A DNA stretch of 16,212 nucleotides from Actinomycetota bacterium (GTDB lineage: Bacteria; Actinomycetota; Actinomycetes; S36-B12; UBA5976), in the NCBI GenBank assembly GCA_947491175.1, contig CANLIF010000013.1, positions 1 through 16,212 on the forward strand, in the 5' to 3' direction. The position numbers and the translations under genes were made by a program. The notes under the pieces were generated by a model. The model worked only from the letters and a program-made list of their open reading frames with translations. It searched no databases and was not told where the DNA came from. Shown here piece after piece: positions 8,307 through 15,928 of this stretch. Numbering within the stretch: the stretch's first letter is position 1; each line of letters opens with the position of its first letter.

Positions 8307-9122
8307 ATGAGTCAATACACAATCCAAATGTTGCCAGGATCCGAAGCGCTGCTTGCTGAACATGCAAGCGAAATGCCACAAAAAAATGAGTTGTGTGGCG
8401 CATTTTGGATTACGTTAGCGCTGCGCGCGCTGGCTTCAGTAAAAGTTGAACAAGATCACGTGGGCCTTGCCGCGGGATCCATTCTTAGTACTGTCCAAAT
8501 CAGCGAGTCGTTGCCACCAAATGATGGTGGCCGAGCTGACTACATTCTTGAGTTGCCCCGCATTGATGACAGTAATATCACTGGAACCTCACCCGAGGGT
8601 CTTGTTGTTGCAACGAATGAGTTAGCCGATTCAAAGCTGGTTGCTATTCCATTGCGTGGTGAGTGGACCGCAGAAATTTTGGAACACCTTCTTGAGGCAC
8701 TGGTTGACTTAGATCAACCCGCATTGCTAATAGCAAATAGTGCAACCCGATTTCTGTGGGGAGGTAAAACTGAACCTGCAACTGCAATTGAATTTCTATC
8801 CGGGCAAAATCCGCAAGGACCATCTCCTGATTGGAACGTCGGACATTACATCGGAATTATGGGCTGGGCGCAAGGAAGTAAAAATAAGTTAGCCATATGT
8901 GCTGACACTTATCGAAGTATTGGCTGGCAAGGTATGCACCTACAGCCACTAGCTCGGATTGCTGATTCGTTGCGACGCGACGATAGCGAATTTTCTGGTG
9001 GAGCCTTTGTAGTCATAAGCCCATCACATGAAGCAATCATTCGAAATTTGGCAGCAAAGTTGACGCTATCTTGCGAGTTATGGGATAACGGCACTCCTTA
9101 CATCAAAAACCTTGATTCGTGA
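8307..9122 (+). CDS. Putative C39-like cysteine peptidase fold protein, unknown function
   Basis: Function unknown. The 271-residue product has no signal peptide or membrane segment, so it is probably cytoplasmic. It appears to show the residue order of a C39/papain-like enzyme: Gln25 and Cys30-Gly31 (QKNELCGAFW, spacing Q-x4-C-G as in C39 peptidases), His180 in DWNVGHYIGIMG and Asp200 in ADTYRS, plus a conserved-looking WDNGTP near the C-terminus (259-264). From memory it resembles an uncharacterised actinobacterial family (perhaps DUF6885), which I cannot verify. It has its own predicted promoter, reads in the same direction as the transporter operon and ends 85 nt before it. The start ATG at 8307 sits just after the promoter. 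It could be a peptidase, amidase or transglutaminase-like enzyme, or a non-enzymatic relative. A link to the downstream pathway is only suggested by adjacency. Confidence 0.8.
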   Translation: MSQYTIQMLPGSEALLAEHASEMPQKNELCGAFWITLALRALASVKVEQDHVGLAAGSILSTVQISESLPPNDGGRADYILELPRIDDSNITGTSPEGLVVATNELADSKLVAIPLRGEWTAEILEHLLEALVDLDQPALLIANSATRFLWGGKTEPATAIEFLSGQNPQGPSPDWNVGHYIGIMGWAQGSKNKLAICADTYRSIGWQGMHLQPLARIADSLRRDDSEFSGGAFVVISPSHEAIIRNLAAKLTLSCELWDNGTPYIKNLDS

Positions 9123-9155
9123 CCCAAAAGAGTCCTATTTCTTTGACCAAATCCC

Positions 9156-9184
9156 TTGACGCCCCTTGAGACTTAAGGTTGGAT
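9156..9184 (+). promoter_or_regulatory. Probable promoter of the liv/GS-like operon
   Basis: TTGACG (9156-9161), 17-nt spacer, TTGGAT (9179-9184). Predicted start of transcription is about 15 nt before the ATG at 9208. The spacer contains an inverted CCTT-N7-AAGG (9164-9178), and CCCTTGA occurs twice 10 bp apart (9153-9159 and 9163-9169), one helical turn, which could be an operator. A second, weaker -35-like TTGACC lies at 9143-9148. Confidence 0.5.
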
Positions 9185-9207
9185 TTCAGTAAGGCTGGTA
9201 TGAGGGG

Positions 9208-11046
9208 ATGGAGATTTTTAAGTTGACACTTATTCCTTTGGCCTTAACCAGAACTAGAAATTCCAGAAGATACACCTCAATGGCTTTTTGGTCATTGTTT
9301 ATTGCCCTGGTCGGCTTCTTTGGAAGCGGCATGTCAAAGGCGCCGCAACTACTTTTGGCAAACGCGCTGACTTTGTTAGTAGGTGTGTTGGCACTTCAGA
9401 TATTTAGCGGAAATAGTGGAATCCTAAGTTTCGGTCACGTGGGTTTTGTGGGAGTTTCGGCATACACCACAGGAATCCTGTCAATGACTCCAATTGTTAA
9501 ACAGACTTCATTGTCATCACTTCCAGTCGTATTACAAGAAGCATCATTTACTTTTCCAATTGCGATGTTGTGTGGAGTGTTAGTGGCCACACTGGTTGGA
9601 GCACTTTCAGGTTTAGTAATTGCAAGGCTTCGAGATTCTGCTTCGATTGCGACTGTTGGAATTCTAATTATTATTCACAGCACGCTTGTTGGTGCTGAAG
9701 ATTTTACGCGAGGCAGTCAGACGTTTTATGGCGTAAAGCGATTTACAAGTGTTCCAGTTGCGGCGACAGTTGCCATTATCGCTTTGGTGATTGCGCGCTG
9801 GTTTAGAGATTCAAAGACTGGCATACATGTCAGGGCCTCGCGTGATGATGCAATTGCCGCATCTAGTTCGGGAGTTCGAATTCAACAAAGTCAATTTAAA
9901 GCCTGGGTACTTTCGGCAGCTGTCGCAGGTGGGATGGGTTCGTGCTACGCCGGACTTCTTGGGGCATTTTCCCCAAAAGATTTCTACTTCACATTAACTC
10001 TGACACTTTTAACAATGTTGATTGTTGGTGGATCTGGGTCGGTAGCTGGGGCAGTTGTTGGGGTTGTTCTCGTAATGGCCGTAATAGAAAATTTGCGAAA
10101 GATCGGCGACAGCATTGGCTTATTTGGCCTCACCAACGCCGGCCTTGCAATCATAATTTTGTTGACTCTGTATATAAGGCCAAAGGGTGTCATGGGCTTC
10201 CATGAACCTGAGGAAACTGCTGCCTATCGAGGCGACTCACCAATTCTTGGCGAAGCGGTTCCTTTGGCAGACGCACTTCCTTCGGGCGAGCAAGTCTTGG
10301 TGGCTACCAACATAACCAAGAGATTTTCCGGCTTAGTCGCTCTTGACGATGCCAACATGTTCGTCGAGCGGGGCAAGATCTCTGGATTGATCGGACCTAA
10401 CGGTTCGGGCAAGTCGACTATGGTCAATTGCATTACTGGTATCTCTAAAGCTGACTCGGCTGTAATCCAATTAGGTAATCTAAAAATTAACAAAGAAAAG
10501 ACTTGGAATCGTGCTAGATCTGGGCTTGGTCGAACTTTCCAAAACATCAGACTGTTTAGGGAATTAACGGTTGTCGATAACGTTGTCGTTGCTTGTATTT
10601 CAGCTGGCGAATCAGTAAAAGATTCAGACAAGTCCGCGCTTTCCCTTCTTAATCAAGTTGGTGTTTTGCAGCATGCCTACCGATTTGCGGGCGAACTTTC
10701 ATTTGGCGATCAAAGGCGAGTAGAAATCGCGCGGGCTCTTGCCTTAAAACCTTCTGTGCTCCTTCTTGATGAACCTGCCGCTGGAATGAATCCAGCCGAG
10801 TCAGCAGAACTCTTGGCGCAATTTCGCCAAATTATGAAGCAAGCAAATGCTGGCATGCTTTTAATCGATCACGATGTAACTTTGATCAGATCAGCTTGCG
10901 ATTCTTTAACCGTCTTGGATCACGGCCGGGTTATTGCCCAGGGAGATCCAGAAACAGTCTTATCCTTACCCGAAGTGCATGCTGCATATTTGGGCTGGGG
11001 AGAAGAATCATCAGATGATGAAAACTCAACACACAACGAAAGGTAG
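9208..11046 (+). CDS. Fused LivM-type permease and LivG-type ATPase of a branched-chain amino acid/amide ABC transporter
   Basis: One polypeptide of 612 residues joining two usually separate subunits of a HAAT-family importer. Residues about 28-325 form a multi-spanning LivM-like permease with the family block SGNSGILSFGHVGFVG (67-82) and the cytoplasmic coupling segment ASRDDAIAASSSG (210-222). After a linker (about 330-362) comes a LivG-like ATPase: Walker A GPNGSGKS (396-403), Q-loop Gln445 in GRTFQNIRLF, signature LSFGDQ (497-502), Walker B VLLLDEP (517-523) and switch His555. The reading frame is continuous, so the fusion is real unless there is a sequencing error. ATG at 9208 is used; M25 is a possible alternative start. 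The stop precedes livK by 7 nt. Substrate unknown: leucine-type amino acids, amides, urea and other small N-compounds are all used by this family. Confidence 0.93.
   Translation: MEIFKLTLIPLALTRTRNSRRYTSMAFWSLFIALVGFFGSGMSKAPQLLLANALTLLVGVLALQIFSGNSGILSFGHVGFVGVSAYTTGILSMTPIVKQTSLSSLPVVLQEASFTFPIAMLCGVLVATLVGALSGLVIARLRDSASIATVGILIIIHSTLVGAEDFTRGSQTFYGVKRFTSVPVAATVAIIALVIARWFRDSKTGIHVRASRDDAIAASSSGVRIQQSQFKAWVLSAAVAGGMGSCYAGLLGAFSPKDFYFTLTLTLLTMLIVGGSGSVAGAVVGVVLVMAVIENLRKIGDSIGLFGLTNAGLAIIILLTLYIRPKGVMGFHEPEETAAYRGDSPILGEAVPLADALPSGEQVLVATNITKRFSGLVALDDANMFVERGKISGLIGPNGSGKSTMVNCITGISKADSAVIQLGNLKINKEKTWNRARSGLGRTFQNIRLFRELTVVDNVVVACISAGESVKDSDKSALSLLNQVGVLQHAYRFAGELSFGDQRRVEIARALALKPSVLLLDEPAAGMNPAESAELLAQFRQIMKQANAGMLLIDHDVTLIRSACDSLTVLDHGRVIAQGDPETVLSLPEVHAAYLGWGEESSDDENSTHNER
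11038..11043 (+). promoter_or_regulatory. Ribosome binding site fixing the binding-protein start
   Basis: GAAAGG lies 10 nt before the ATG at 11054. It supports that start over in-frame codons further upstream, which would place a 40-residue hydrophilic extension ahead of the lipoprotein signal peptide. Confidence 0.6.
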
Positions 11047-11053
11047 TGAACTA

Positions 11054-12280
11054 ATGCAACGAAAGTCTGGGCCTTCCAAGGTCACAAAGATGGTCGTGAG
11101 CCTAAGTGCAATCATGCTGTTGTCGGCTTGTGCTACTGGGGAAGGCGAGGCTACTGCAACCTCATCGGCTCCTACAACTAGTGAAGCTTGCACTGTCAAA
11201 GTTGGTGTAGCGGGAAGCCAGACTGGCGGACTTGCATACATCGACGTGCCAAACCTAGAGGGATTTGAACTCTGGGCAGAGCAAGTTAACGCAGCAGGCG
11301 GCATCGACGGGAAATTTACAATTGAAACAGTTGTCAAGGACACTCGTTCTGATGCAGCTCAATCTGCAACTGTGGCAGCTGAATTAGTTGCTGAAGGAAT
11401 CAGTATTTTGATTACTCCAGGCGACGCTGATCCATCCATCGCAGCCGGACAATTGGCTCAGGATGAGGGCATTACTGCCGTATCGTGGTTTGGTTCATCA
11501 CCAATTTTGCCACTTGCGGTTGGCGATCACATGTTCTCCAATGCATTTGGTGACAACACTCAAGCCAAAGTACTTGCAGACCATGCAACTGAAATGGGAT
11601 ACCAAAACGCATACACTCTGGGATCCCCAGACAGCGCGTACACAAATCTGTTACCTGGATATTTCAAAGAAGCATTTGAAGCTAATGGTGGCAAAGTTGT
11701 TGGAGAAGGTACCTTCTCCATGGGACAGGCAAGCTTCAGCGTAATTGTTGATGAAATCAAGGCGCTAAGTCCAGCCCCTGATGTCATCATGACGCCAGCA
11801 TATGAGCCAGATTTCCCAACTTTCATTAAGGCGCTTCGTGGTGCAGGAATAACTGCTGCTGTTCTTGGAACAGATGGCATCGATTCACCTACAACACTGG
11901 CACTTGCAGATATTGCTGAAGGTGTTACCTACACAACTGCTGGAGTCTTAAAGAACGAAGGTGCCATGAGCACTTTCTTCACTGACTACAACGCTAAGTA
12001 CGGTAAAGATCCTGAGACTATCTATGCGGTAACAGGTTATGAACTAGGACTTACTCTTGACGCTGTTGTTAAGCAGGCCCAAAGTTGTGACGCTGATGCG
12101 ATTTGGCAAGCATGGTCAAATCTTGAAGGCGCACAAGGAATAACTGGAACTATTAGCTACAAGGGTGGAGATCGTATGGCCATTCGTGAAGTGGCTTTGG
12201 TTGAGATCAAGAACAGCGAGCGTTCACTCGTTGGCACCTTCGCGCCAGATCCTGCAACTGTGCCAAAGGCTCAGTTGTAA
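11054..12280 (+). CDS. Substrate-binding lipoprotein of a branched-chain amino acid-type ABC transporter (LivK-like)
   Basis: Extracytoplasmic receptor that captures the solute and delivers it to the LivMG/LivH/LivF membrane complex. It is a 408-residue product with a clear lipoprotein signal: basic start MQRKSGPSKVTK, hydrophobic stretch and lipobox LLSAC with lipidated Cys26. A Ser/Thr/Ala-rich linker follows. The mature part is a periplasmic-binding-protein type I domain (Leu-binding family): VKVGVAGSQTGG, FELWAEQVNAAGGIDG, SILITPGDADPSIAAGQLA and a later VLGTDGIDSP. The start at 11054 was chosen from the ribosome binding site and the signal peptide; the reading frame is open further upstream into livMG, but that extension would bury the signal. 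It is 7 nt after livMG and 2 nt before livF. The ligand cannot be inferred from sequence. Confidence 0.93.
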   Translation: MQRKSGPSKVTKMVVSLSAIMLLSACATGEGEATATSSAPTTSEACTVKVGVAGSQTGGLAYIDVPNLEGFELWAEQVNAAGGIDGKFTIETVVKDTRSDAAQSATVAAELVAEGISILITPGDADPSIAAGQLAQDEGITAVSWFGSSPILPLAVGDHMFSNAFGDNTQAKVLADHATEMGYQNAYTLGSPDSAYTNLLPGYFKEAFEANGGKVVGEGTFSMGQASFSVIVDEIKALSPAPDVIMTPAYEPDFPTFIKALRGAGITAAVLGTDGIDSPTTLALADIAEGVTYTTAGVLKNEGAMSTFFTDYNAKYGKDPETIYAVTGYELGLTLDAVVKQAQSCDADAIWQAWSNLEGAQGITGTISYKGGDRMAIREVALVEIKNSERSLVGTFAPDPATVPKAQL

Positions 12281-12282
12281 TA

Positions 12283-12993
12283 ATGAGTAACTCCCTGCTG
12301 ACAACCACAGACCTTTCCATTTCATATGGAGCGGTTAAGGCTGTGCGTGGCAGCAACCTAGAGGTCAAGGAGGGCGAAGTAGTCGCCCTCCTTGGCCCCA
12401 ACGGTGCGGGTAAATCTTCGACCTTGCGCGCAATTGTTGGTCTGATTAAATCCCAAGGGTCCGTTAATTTTGCCGGCCATGACATTACTGGCTTACCAAC
12501 TGAGCGGATTGTCTCGTTAGGCCTGTCGTTAGTGCCTGAAGGTCGCCGCCTTTTCCCAAACCTGACAGTTAGCGAAAATTTGATGTTGGGTGCACCGCGC
12601 AAAGCCAAATCGGATGATTTGTTCGATGACCTTTTGGATCGTCTTCCAATTCTTCGAGAGAGATTGCAACAAGTTTCGGGAACTTTATCTGGTGGCGAAC
12701 AACAGCAAGTTGCTATCGCCAGAGCATTAATGTCTCAACCAAAACTTTTATTGATCGATGAGCCATCACTTGGTTTGGCACCAACTATTGTCGATGCGGT
12801 TTATCAATTGTTATCTGACTTACGCAAGACCGGACTTGCCATGATAATTGTGGAACAAGAAGTTATGCGAGTTCTTAAATTTGCTGATCGTGCCTACGCA
12901 ATGTCAACTGGAGAAATTGCGCTTGAGGGATCCGCTGCAGACCTTAGAACTTCCGATGAAGTCAAGAGAGTTTACTTAGGAGGTGCTGATTAG
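12283..12993 (+). CDS. livF: LivF-type ATPase of the ABC importer
   Basis: Second ATPase of the importer, pairing with the LivG domain of the fused protein. It is 236 residues, normal for LivF. Walker A GPNGAGKS (38-45), LVPEGRRLFPNLTVSENL (83-100, the LivF-type Q-loop region), signature LSGGEQ (135-140), Walker B LLLIDEP (155-161), and VEQE (190-193) where most ABC ATPases have the switch histidine; Gln there is the LivF norm. ATG follows the binding-protein stop by 2 nt, and the TAG stop overlaps the livH GTG by 1 nt. Confidence 0.94.
   Translation: MSNSLLTTTDLSISYGAVKAVRGSNLEVKEGEVVALLGPNGAGKSSTLRAIVGLIKSQGSVNFAGHDITGLPTERIVSLGLSLVPEGRRLFPNLTVSENLMLGAPRKAKSDDLFDDLLDRLPILRERLQQVSGTLSGGEQQQVAIARALMSQPKLLLIDEPSLGLAPTIVDAVYQLLSDLRKTGLAMIIVEQEVMRVLKFADRAYAMSTGEIALEGSAADLRTSDEVKRVYLGGAD
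12978..12983 (+). promoter_or_regulatory. Ribosome binding site of livH
   Basis: AGGAGG inside the 3' end of livF, 9 nt before the GTG at 12993. It decides the non-ATG start of livH. Confidence 0.8.
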
Positions 12994-13880
12994 TGGATGC
13001 TTTAATTTCTTATCTTGTCAACGTCATTTCACTTGGTGGTACTTACGCTCTTTTGGCACTTGGTTTAGCCGTCGTATTCAGTGTGCTGGGTTTGATTAAC
13101 TTTGCCCACGGCGAATTAATGACACTAACTGGTTACGTTCTGCTTGCTGGAATTTTGACTGGCCAACCGTTTTGGTTGGCGGTTTTAGTAGCGGTCATTG
13201 CTGGTGGCATATCTGCTGCGCTAATGGAGTTCGCAGCATTCAGACCAGTTCGCAATGCAAGTGGCGCAACCCTGCTAATGACTAGTTTTGCGGTTTCCAT
13301 GCTGCTCCAGGTTTTGTTTCAAAATGGAATTTCCCCAAGAGGACAAGCAGTTCCGGTTCCAACCTGGTTAACAACTTCACTATCGATTGGTAATTCACAG
13401 ATTTCGAAAGTTCAAATCATGTCAATTACAGTCGGCGTACTGTCTCTGCTTGCCCTTAAGTTCTTTTTTGACCGAAGCTACTGGGGTTGGGCAATTAGAG
13501 CCGCCGCCGATGACTTTGAAATTGTCGGATTAATGGGAGTCAAGGCTTCCCGGTTGATCATGTTTGCGTTCTTATTGTCTGGGCTGTTGGCAGGTGTCGC
13601 TGGTGTCCTTTGGGTAATCCAGCGTGGTTCAGTTGACCCATTAATGGGCTTTAAACCAGTTTTGGCGGCCTTCATTGTCGCAGTTATTGGTGGGCTAGGC
13701 AGCCTAACTGGCGCAGTTGCGGGTGGATTCATTTTAAGTGCGATCGAGATTGCGCTGCAGACTTGGTTGCCACCAAATGTCATGCCTTACCGTGATGCAG
13801 TCACGTACACACTTGTCGTAATTATCTTGTCAATTTTCCCTAACGGAATCTTTGGGAAGAAATCTCAGGAAAAGGTGTAA
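12993..13880 (+). CDS. livH: LivH-type permease of the ABC importer
   Basis: Inner-membrane permease subunit, partner of the LivM domain. It is 295 residues, with about eight hydrophobic segments spread over the length. Family features: GGTYALLALGLAVVFSVLGLINFAHGELM near the N-terminus (LivH hallmark INFAHGE), FRPVRNASGATLLMTSFAVS, the coupling segment AIRAAADDFEIVGLMGV, and AVIGGLGSLTGAVAGG near the C-terminus. GTG start with a near-perfect Shine-Dalgarno, overlapping livF by 1 nt. With the upstream genes it completes an importer (binding protein, two permeases, two ATPases). The stop lies 2 nt before the amidotransferase gene. Confidence 0.94.
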   Translation: MDALISYLVNVISLGGTYALLALGLAVVFSVLGLINFAHGELMTLTGYVLLAGILTGQPFWLAVLVAVIAGGISAALMEFAAFRPVRNASGATLLMTSFAVSMLLQVLFQNGISPRGQAVPVPTWLTTSLSIGNSQISKVQIMSITVGVLSLLALKFFFDRSYWGWAIRAAADDFEIVGLMGVKASRLIMFAFLLSGLLAGVAGVLWVIQRGSVDPLMGFKPVLAAFIVAVIGGLGSLTGAVAGGFILSAIEIALQTWLPPNVMPYRDAVTYTLVVIILSIFPNGIFGKKSQEKV

Positions 13881-13882
13881 TT

Positions 13883-14641
13883 TTGTGTCGATTATTTGCT
13901 TGGCATTCAGGTGAACCGCTAAGTGTTGCTGCCGCACTTGGTACAGATCTCCAGGCATTTACGGAGTTAAGTACAGTTCATCGCGACGGCTGGGGAATTG
14001 CCTATGCAGATTCGGCTGAAATCAAATTAGTTAGAGATACCAGCCCAGCTCATGAATCATCGATTTATTCAGACCTACTGACACAAATGCAAACCACAGA
14101 TGCAATTGCACATTTACGATGGGCAACTGAAGAGCTTGCTGTTTGCATTCCAAACACCCATCCTTTTGTTAAGCAGGGTCCAACTGGAGATATCGCATTC
14201 ATCCACAATGGAGGAGTTGCAAGAGGTAAAGAATTAACGGACTTGATTGATTCTGACTATCTAGCCGAACTTGATGGTGAAACTGATAGCGAACAGTACT
14301 TCGCTGCGTTATTAACTCAGCTGAGGAAATCTAACGGAGACTTTGTAGCTGCTTACCAATCTCTAGTAAGGCAGTTTGCTCCGATACATTACACATCCCT
14401 TAACGCTATGATCTTGACCGAAACCGAACTCGTCATTGTTTGTCAACATGAGCCAGAGAATCGCAGTCCAGAATTACAGCCTGATTATTATGCTCTGTTT
14501 TGGCAATCAATTAACGGTGTGACATCTGCCTGGTCAACTGGTGTCAGGCCAAACCCTAATAACTTTGAAGAACTTAAAAATGGATCCTTACTGCGGGTAA
14601 ACAGAAAAACAGGAGATGTAACCAATCATGAAATCGGATAG
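13883..14641 (+). CDS. Stand-alone class II glutamine amidotransferase (EgtC/YafJ-type)
   Basis: N-terminal-nucleophile hydrolase fold that cleaves the gamma-amide of glutamine or of gamma-glutamyl conjugates. It starts with TTG, fixed by biology: the next codon encodes Cys2, the nucleophile freed when Met is removed. AAAGG at 13871-13875 serves as ribosome binding site. Other class II landmarks: HRDGWG (33-38), HLRWAT (77-82), NTHPF (91-95), FIHNGG (106-111, Asn109-Gly110 of the oxyanion hole) and DSEQYF (135-140). At 252 residues there is only this domain and no synthase domain or channel partner, as in EgtC, which hydrolyses a gamma-glutamyl intermediate of ergothioneine. No other ergothioneine genes are seen here. 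Its 3' end overlaps the ligase gene by 14 nt, implying a joint role, perhaps removing glutamate from a gamma-glutamylated product (inference). Confidence 0.88.
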   Translation: MCRLFAWHSGEPLSVAAALGTDLQAFTELSTVHRDGWGIAYADSAEIKLVRDTSPAHESSIYSDLLTQMQTTDAIAHLRWATEELAVCIPNTHPFVKQGPTGDIAFIHNGGVARGKELTDLIDSDYLAELDGETDSEQYFAALLTQLRKSNGDFVAAYQSLVRQFAPIHYTSLNAMILTETELVIVCQHEPENRSPELQPDYYALFWQSINGVTSAWSTGVRPNPNNFEELKNGSLLRVNRKTGDVTNHEIG

Positions 14642-15920
14642 CGTCGAACCCTTTGCATTCATTGCCGTAAATGACTTAGTTGCCATCACGCGCGGCCGGT
14701 CTTTGCCCAAGTCAGGACTGAATCCAACTTCAGGTGTGGGATGGGTGCCGGCAGATCTGGCACTTAATGCATTTGGCGCGCTAGCTGATCCAAACCCATT
14801 CGGTGCCTTGGGTGACTTGAGGTTGATCCCAGACATTTCAACAAAGGCAGTGTTTCGAGGTAAGGCATACGGTCGTGACGTTGAAATGTACTTGGCCGAT
14901 CAGCACACTATGGACGGCAAGCCTTGGGAGTGCTGCCCAAGAAGCAATTTAAAACTGGCAATTGAGCGATTGCGTAACGATCATGGACTAGAAGTTGTTT
15001 CATCTTTTGAGCATGAATTTGTGACGAAACGAGAAGATGGCTCATCACTACCAGGATCGCCTTTCGGGCTAGATTCCATGTTGGCCTGCGAACCATTTGG
15101 AAGCGACGTTTGGAATGCTTGTATTGCTGCAAGGATTGAACTGGAAAATTGGCTACCAGAGTTTGGTGCGGGTCAATTTGAAATCACAATGACACCTCAA
15201 GGCGCACTCACTGCATGTGATCACGCGGTAATTCTCAAAGAAATAGTCAGGCACGTGGCACGAGAGAATAAGCTTCGTGCAACTTTTGTGCCACTTCCGC
15301 ACCCAGAAGGCGTCGGTAACGGAGTTCACGTGCATTTGTCGTTAACGAAAAATGGCAAGCCCGTCACATACGATCCACAGGGTAAAGCTGGCTTGTCCAG
15401 AGCTGCTGAATCTGCCTTTGCTGGAGTTTTGGATCATGCTGAAGGAATTTTGGCATGGACCGCGCCAAGTCAGGTATCTGCGTTGCGCTTAACCCCACAT
15501 CGCTGGAGTGCTGGTGGAATTTGTATTGGCCGGCAAAATCGGGAAGCGTTACTTCGGATTTGCCCAATTCCAAGTGGCTCAGACCCTAACAAGATATTCA
15601 ATATCGAATACAGGGCGGCAGATGCAACAGCCAATCCATATCTAGTTATGTCTTGCCTCATTAATGCAATGTGCGATGGGTTAGATCGAGACTTAGACAT
15701 CAATCAAATAGTTGATGATCACGTAGATAACGTAGATGTTCCTCAGTTACCTGCGACTTTGAATCAAGCCATTGCAGCTTTTAAAGCCGATAGCGTTATG
15801 CAAGGTTGGTTCGCGCAAGATCTAATTGAAACTCACCTAGGTATCCGAGCCAGCGAAGAAGCGACCTTAGCGGGACTAGATAATGCCGCTAAGTGCGCTC
15901 GTTATCATCAGATTTATTAG
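14628..15920 (+). CDS. Glutamine-synthetase-like gamma-glutamyl-amine ligase
   Basis: 430 residues, class I glutamine synthetase fold: N-terminal beta-grasp (about 8-75, VNDLVAITRGRSLP and GWVPADLAL) and catalytic domain. Metal and glutamate ligands are kept: E128/E130 in FEHEF, E178 and E185 in PEFGAGQFE, H234 in NGVHVHLSL, and E327/R329 in NIEYRAAD. However, the ammonium-guarding flap glutamate of true GS (GYEAP) aligns with Trp293 in LTPHRWSAGG, and the Tyr adenylylation motif is missing around 368-376. Both changes are seen in GS-like enzymes that ligate amines (PuuA, GmaS, FluG-type). Expected reaction: ATP + glutamate + R-NH2 to gamma-glutamyl-NHR; amine unknown. AGGAG at 14611-14615 lies 12 nt upstream, inside the amidotransferase gene, which it overlaps by 14 nt. 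The amidohydrolase gene follows after 8 nt. Confidence 0.88.
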   Translation: MKSDSVEPFAFIAVNDLVAITRGRSLPKSGLNPTSGVGWVPADLALNAFGALADPNPFGALGDLRLIPDISTKAVFRGKAYGRDVEMYLADQHTMDGKPWECCPRSNLKLAIERLRNDHGLEVVSSFEHEFVTKREDGSSLPGSPFGLDSMLACEPFGSDVWNACIAARIELENWLPEFGAGQFEITMTPQGALTACDHAVILKEIVRHVARENKLRATFVPLPHPEGVGNGVHVHLSLTKNGKPVTYDPQGKAGLSRAAESAFAGVLDHAEGILAWTAPSQVSALRLTPHRWSAGGICIGRQNREALLRICPIPSGSDPNKIFNIEYRAADATANPYLVMSCLINAMCDGLDRDLDINQIVDDHVDNVDVPQLPATLNQAIAAFKADSVMQGWFAQDLIETHLGIRASEEATLAGLDNAAKCARYHQIY

Positions 15921-15928
15921 GGCATTTG

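Noticed and set aside
10696..10713. ATPase signature LSFGDQ in place of LSGGQ as a defect
   Set aside because: LivG-type ATPases normally carry an aromatic residue at this position, so this is ordinary for the family.
10934..11053. Upstream extension of the binding-protein gene into livMG
   Set aside because: It would add 40 hydrophilic residues ahead of a perfect lipoprotein signal peptide; the ATG at 11054 has its own ribosome binding site.
9208..13880. Urea transporter (UrtABCDE)
   Set aside because: Gene order and the M-G fusion differ, and no urease genes are nearby; the substrate is left open.
13883..15920. N-methylglutamate (methylamine) pathway, with mgsA and gmaS
   Set aside because: The amidotransferase is EgtC/YafJ-like and followed directly by the ligase and an amidohydrolase; no mgsB, mgsC or dehydrogenase genes are present in the window. 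Kept only as a related chemistry.
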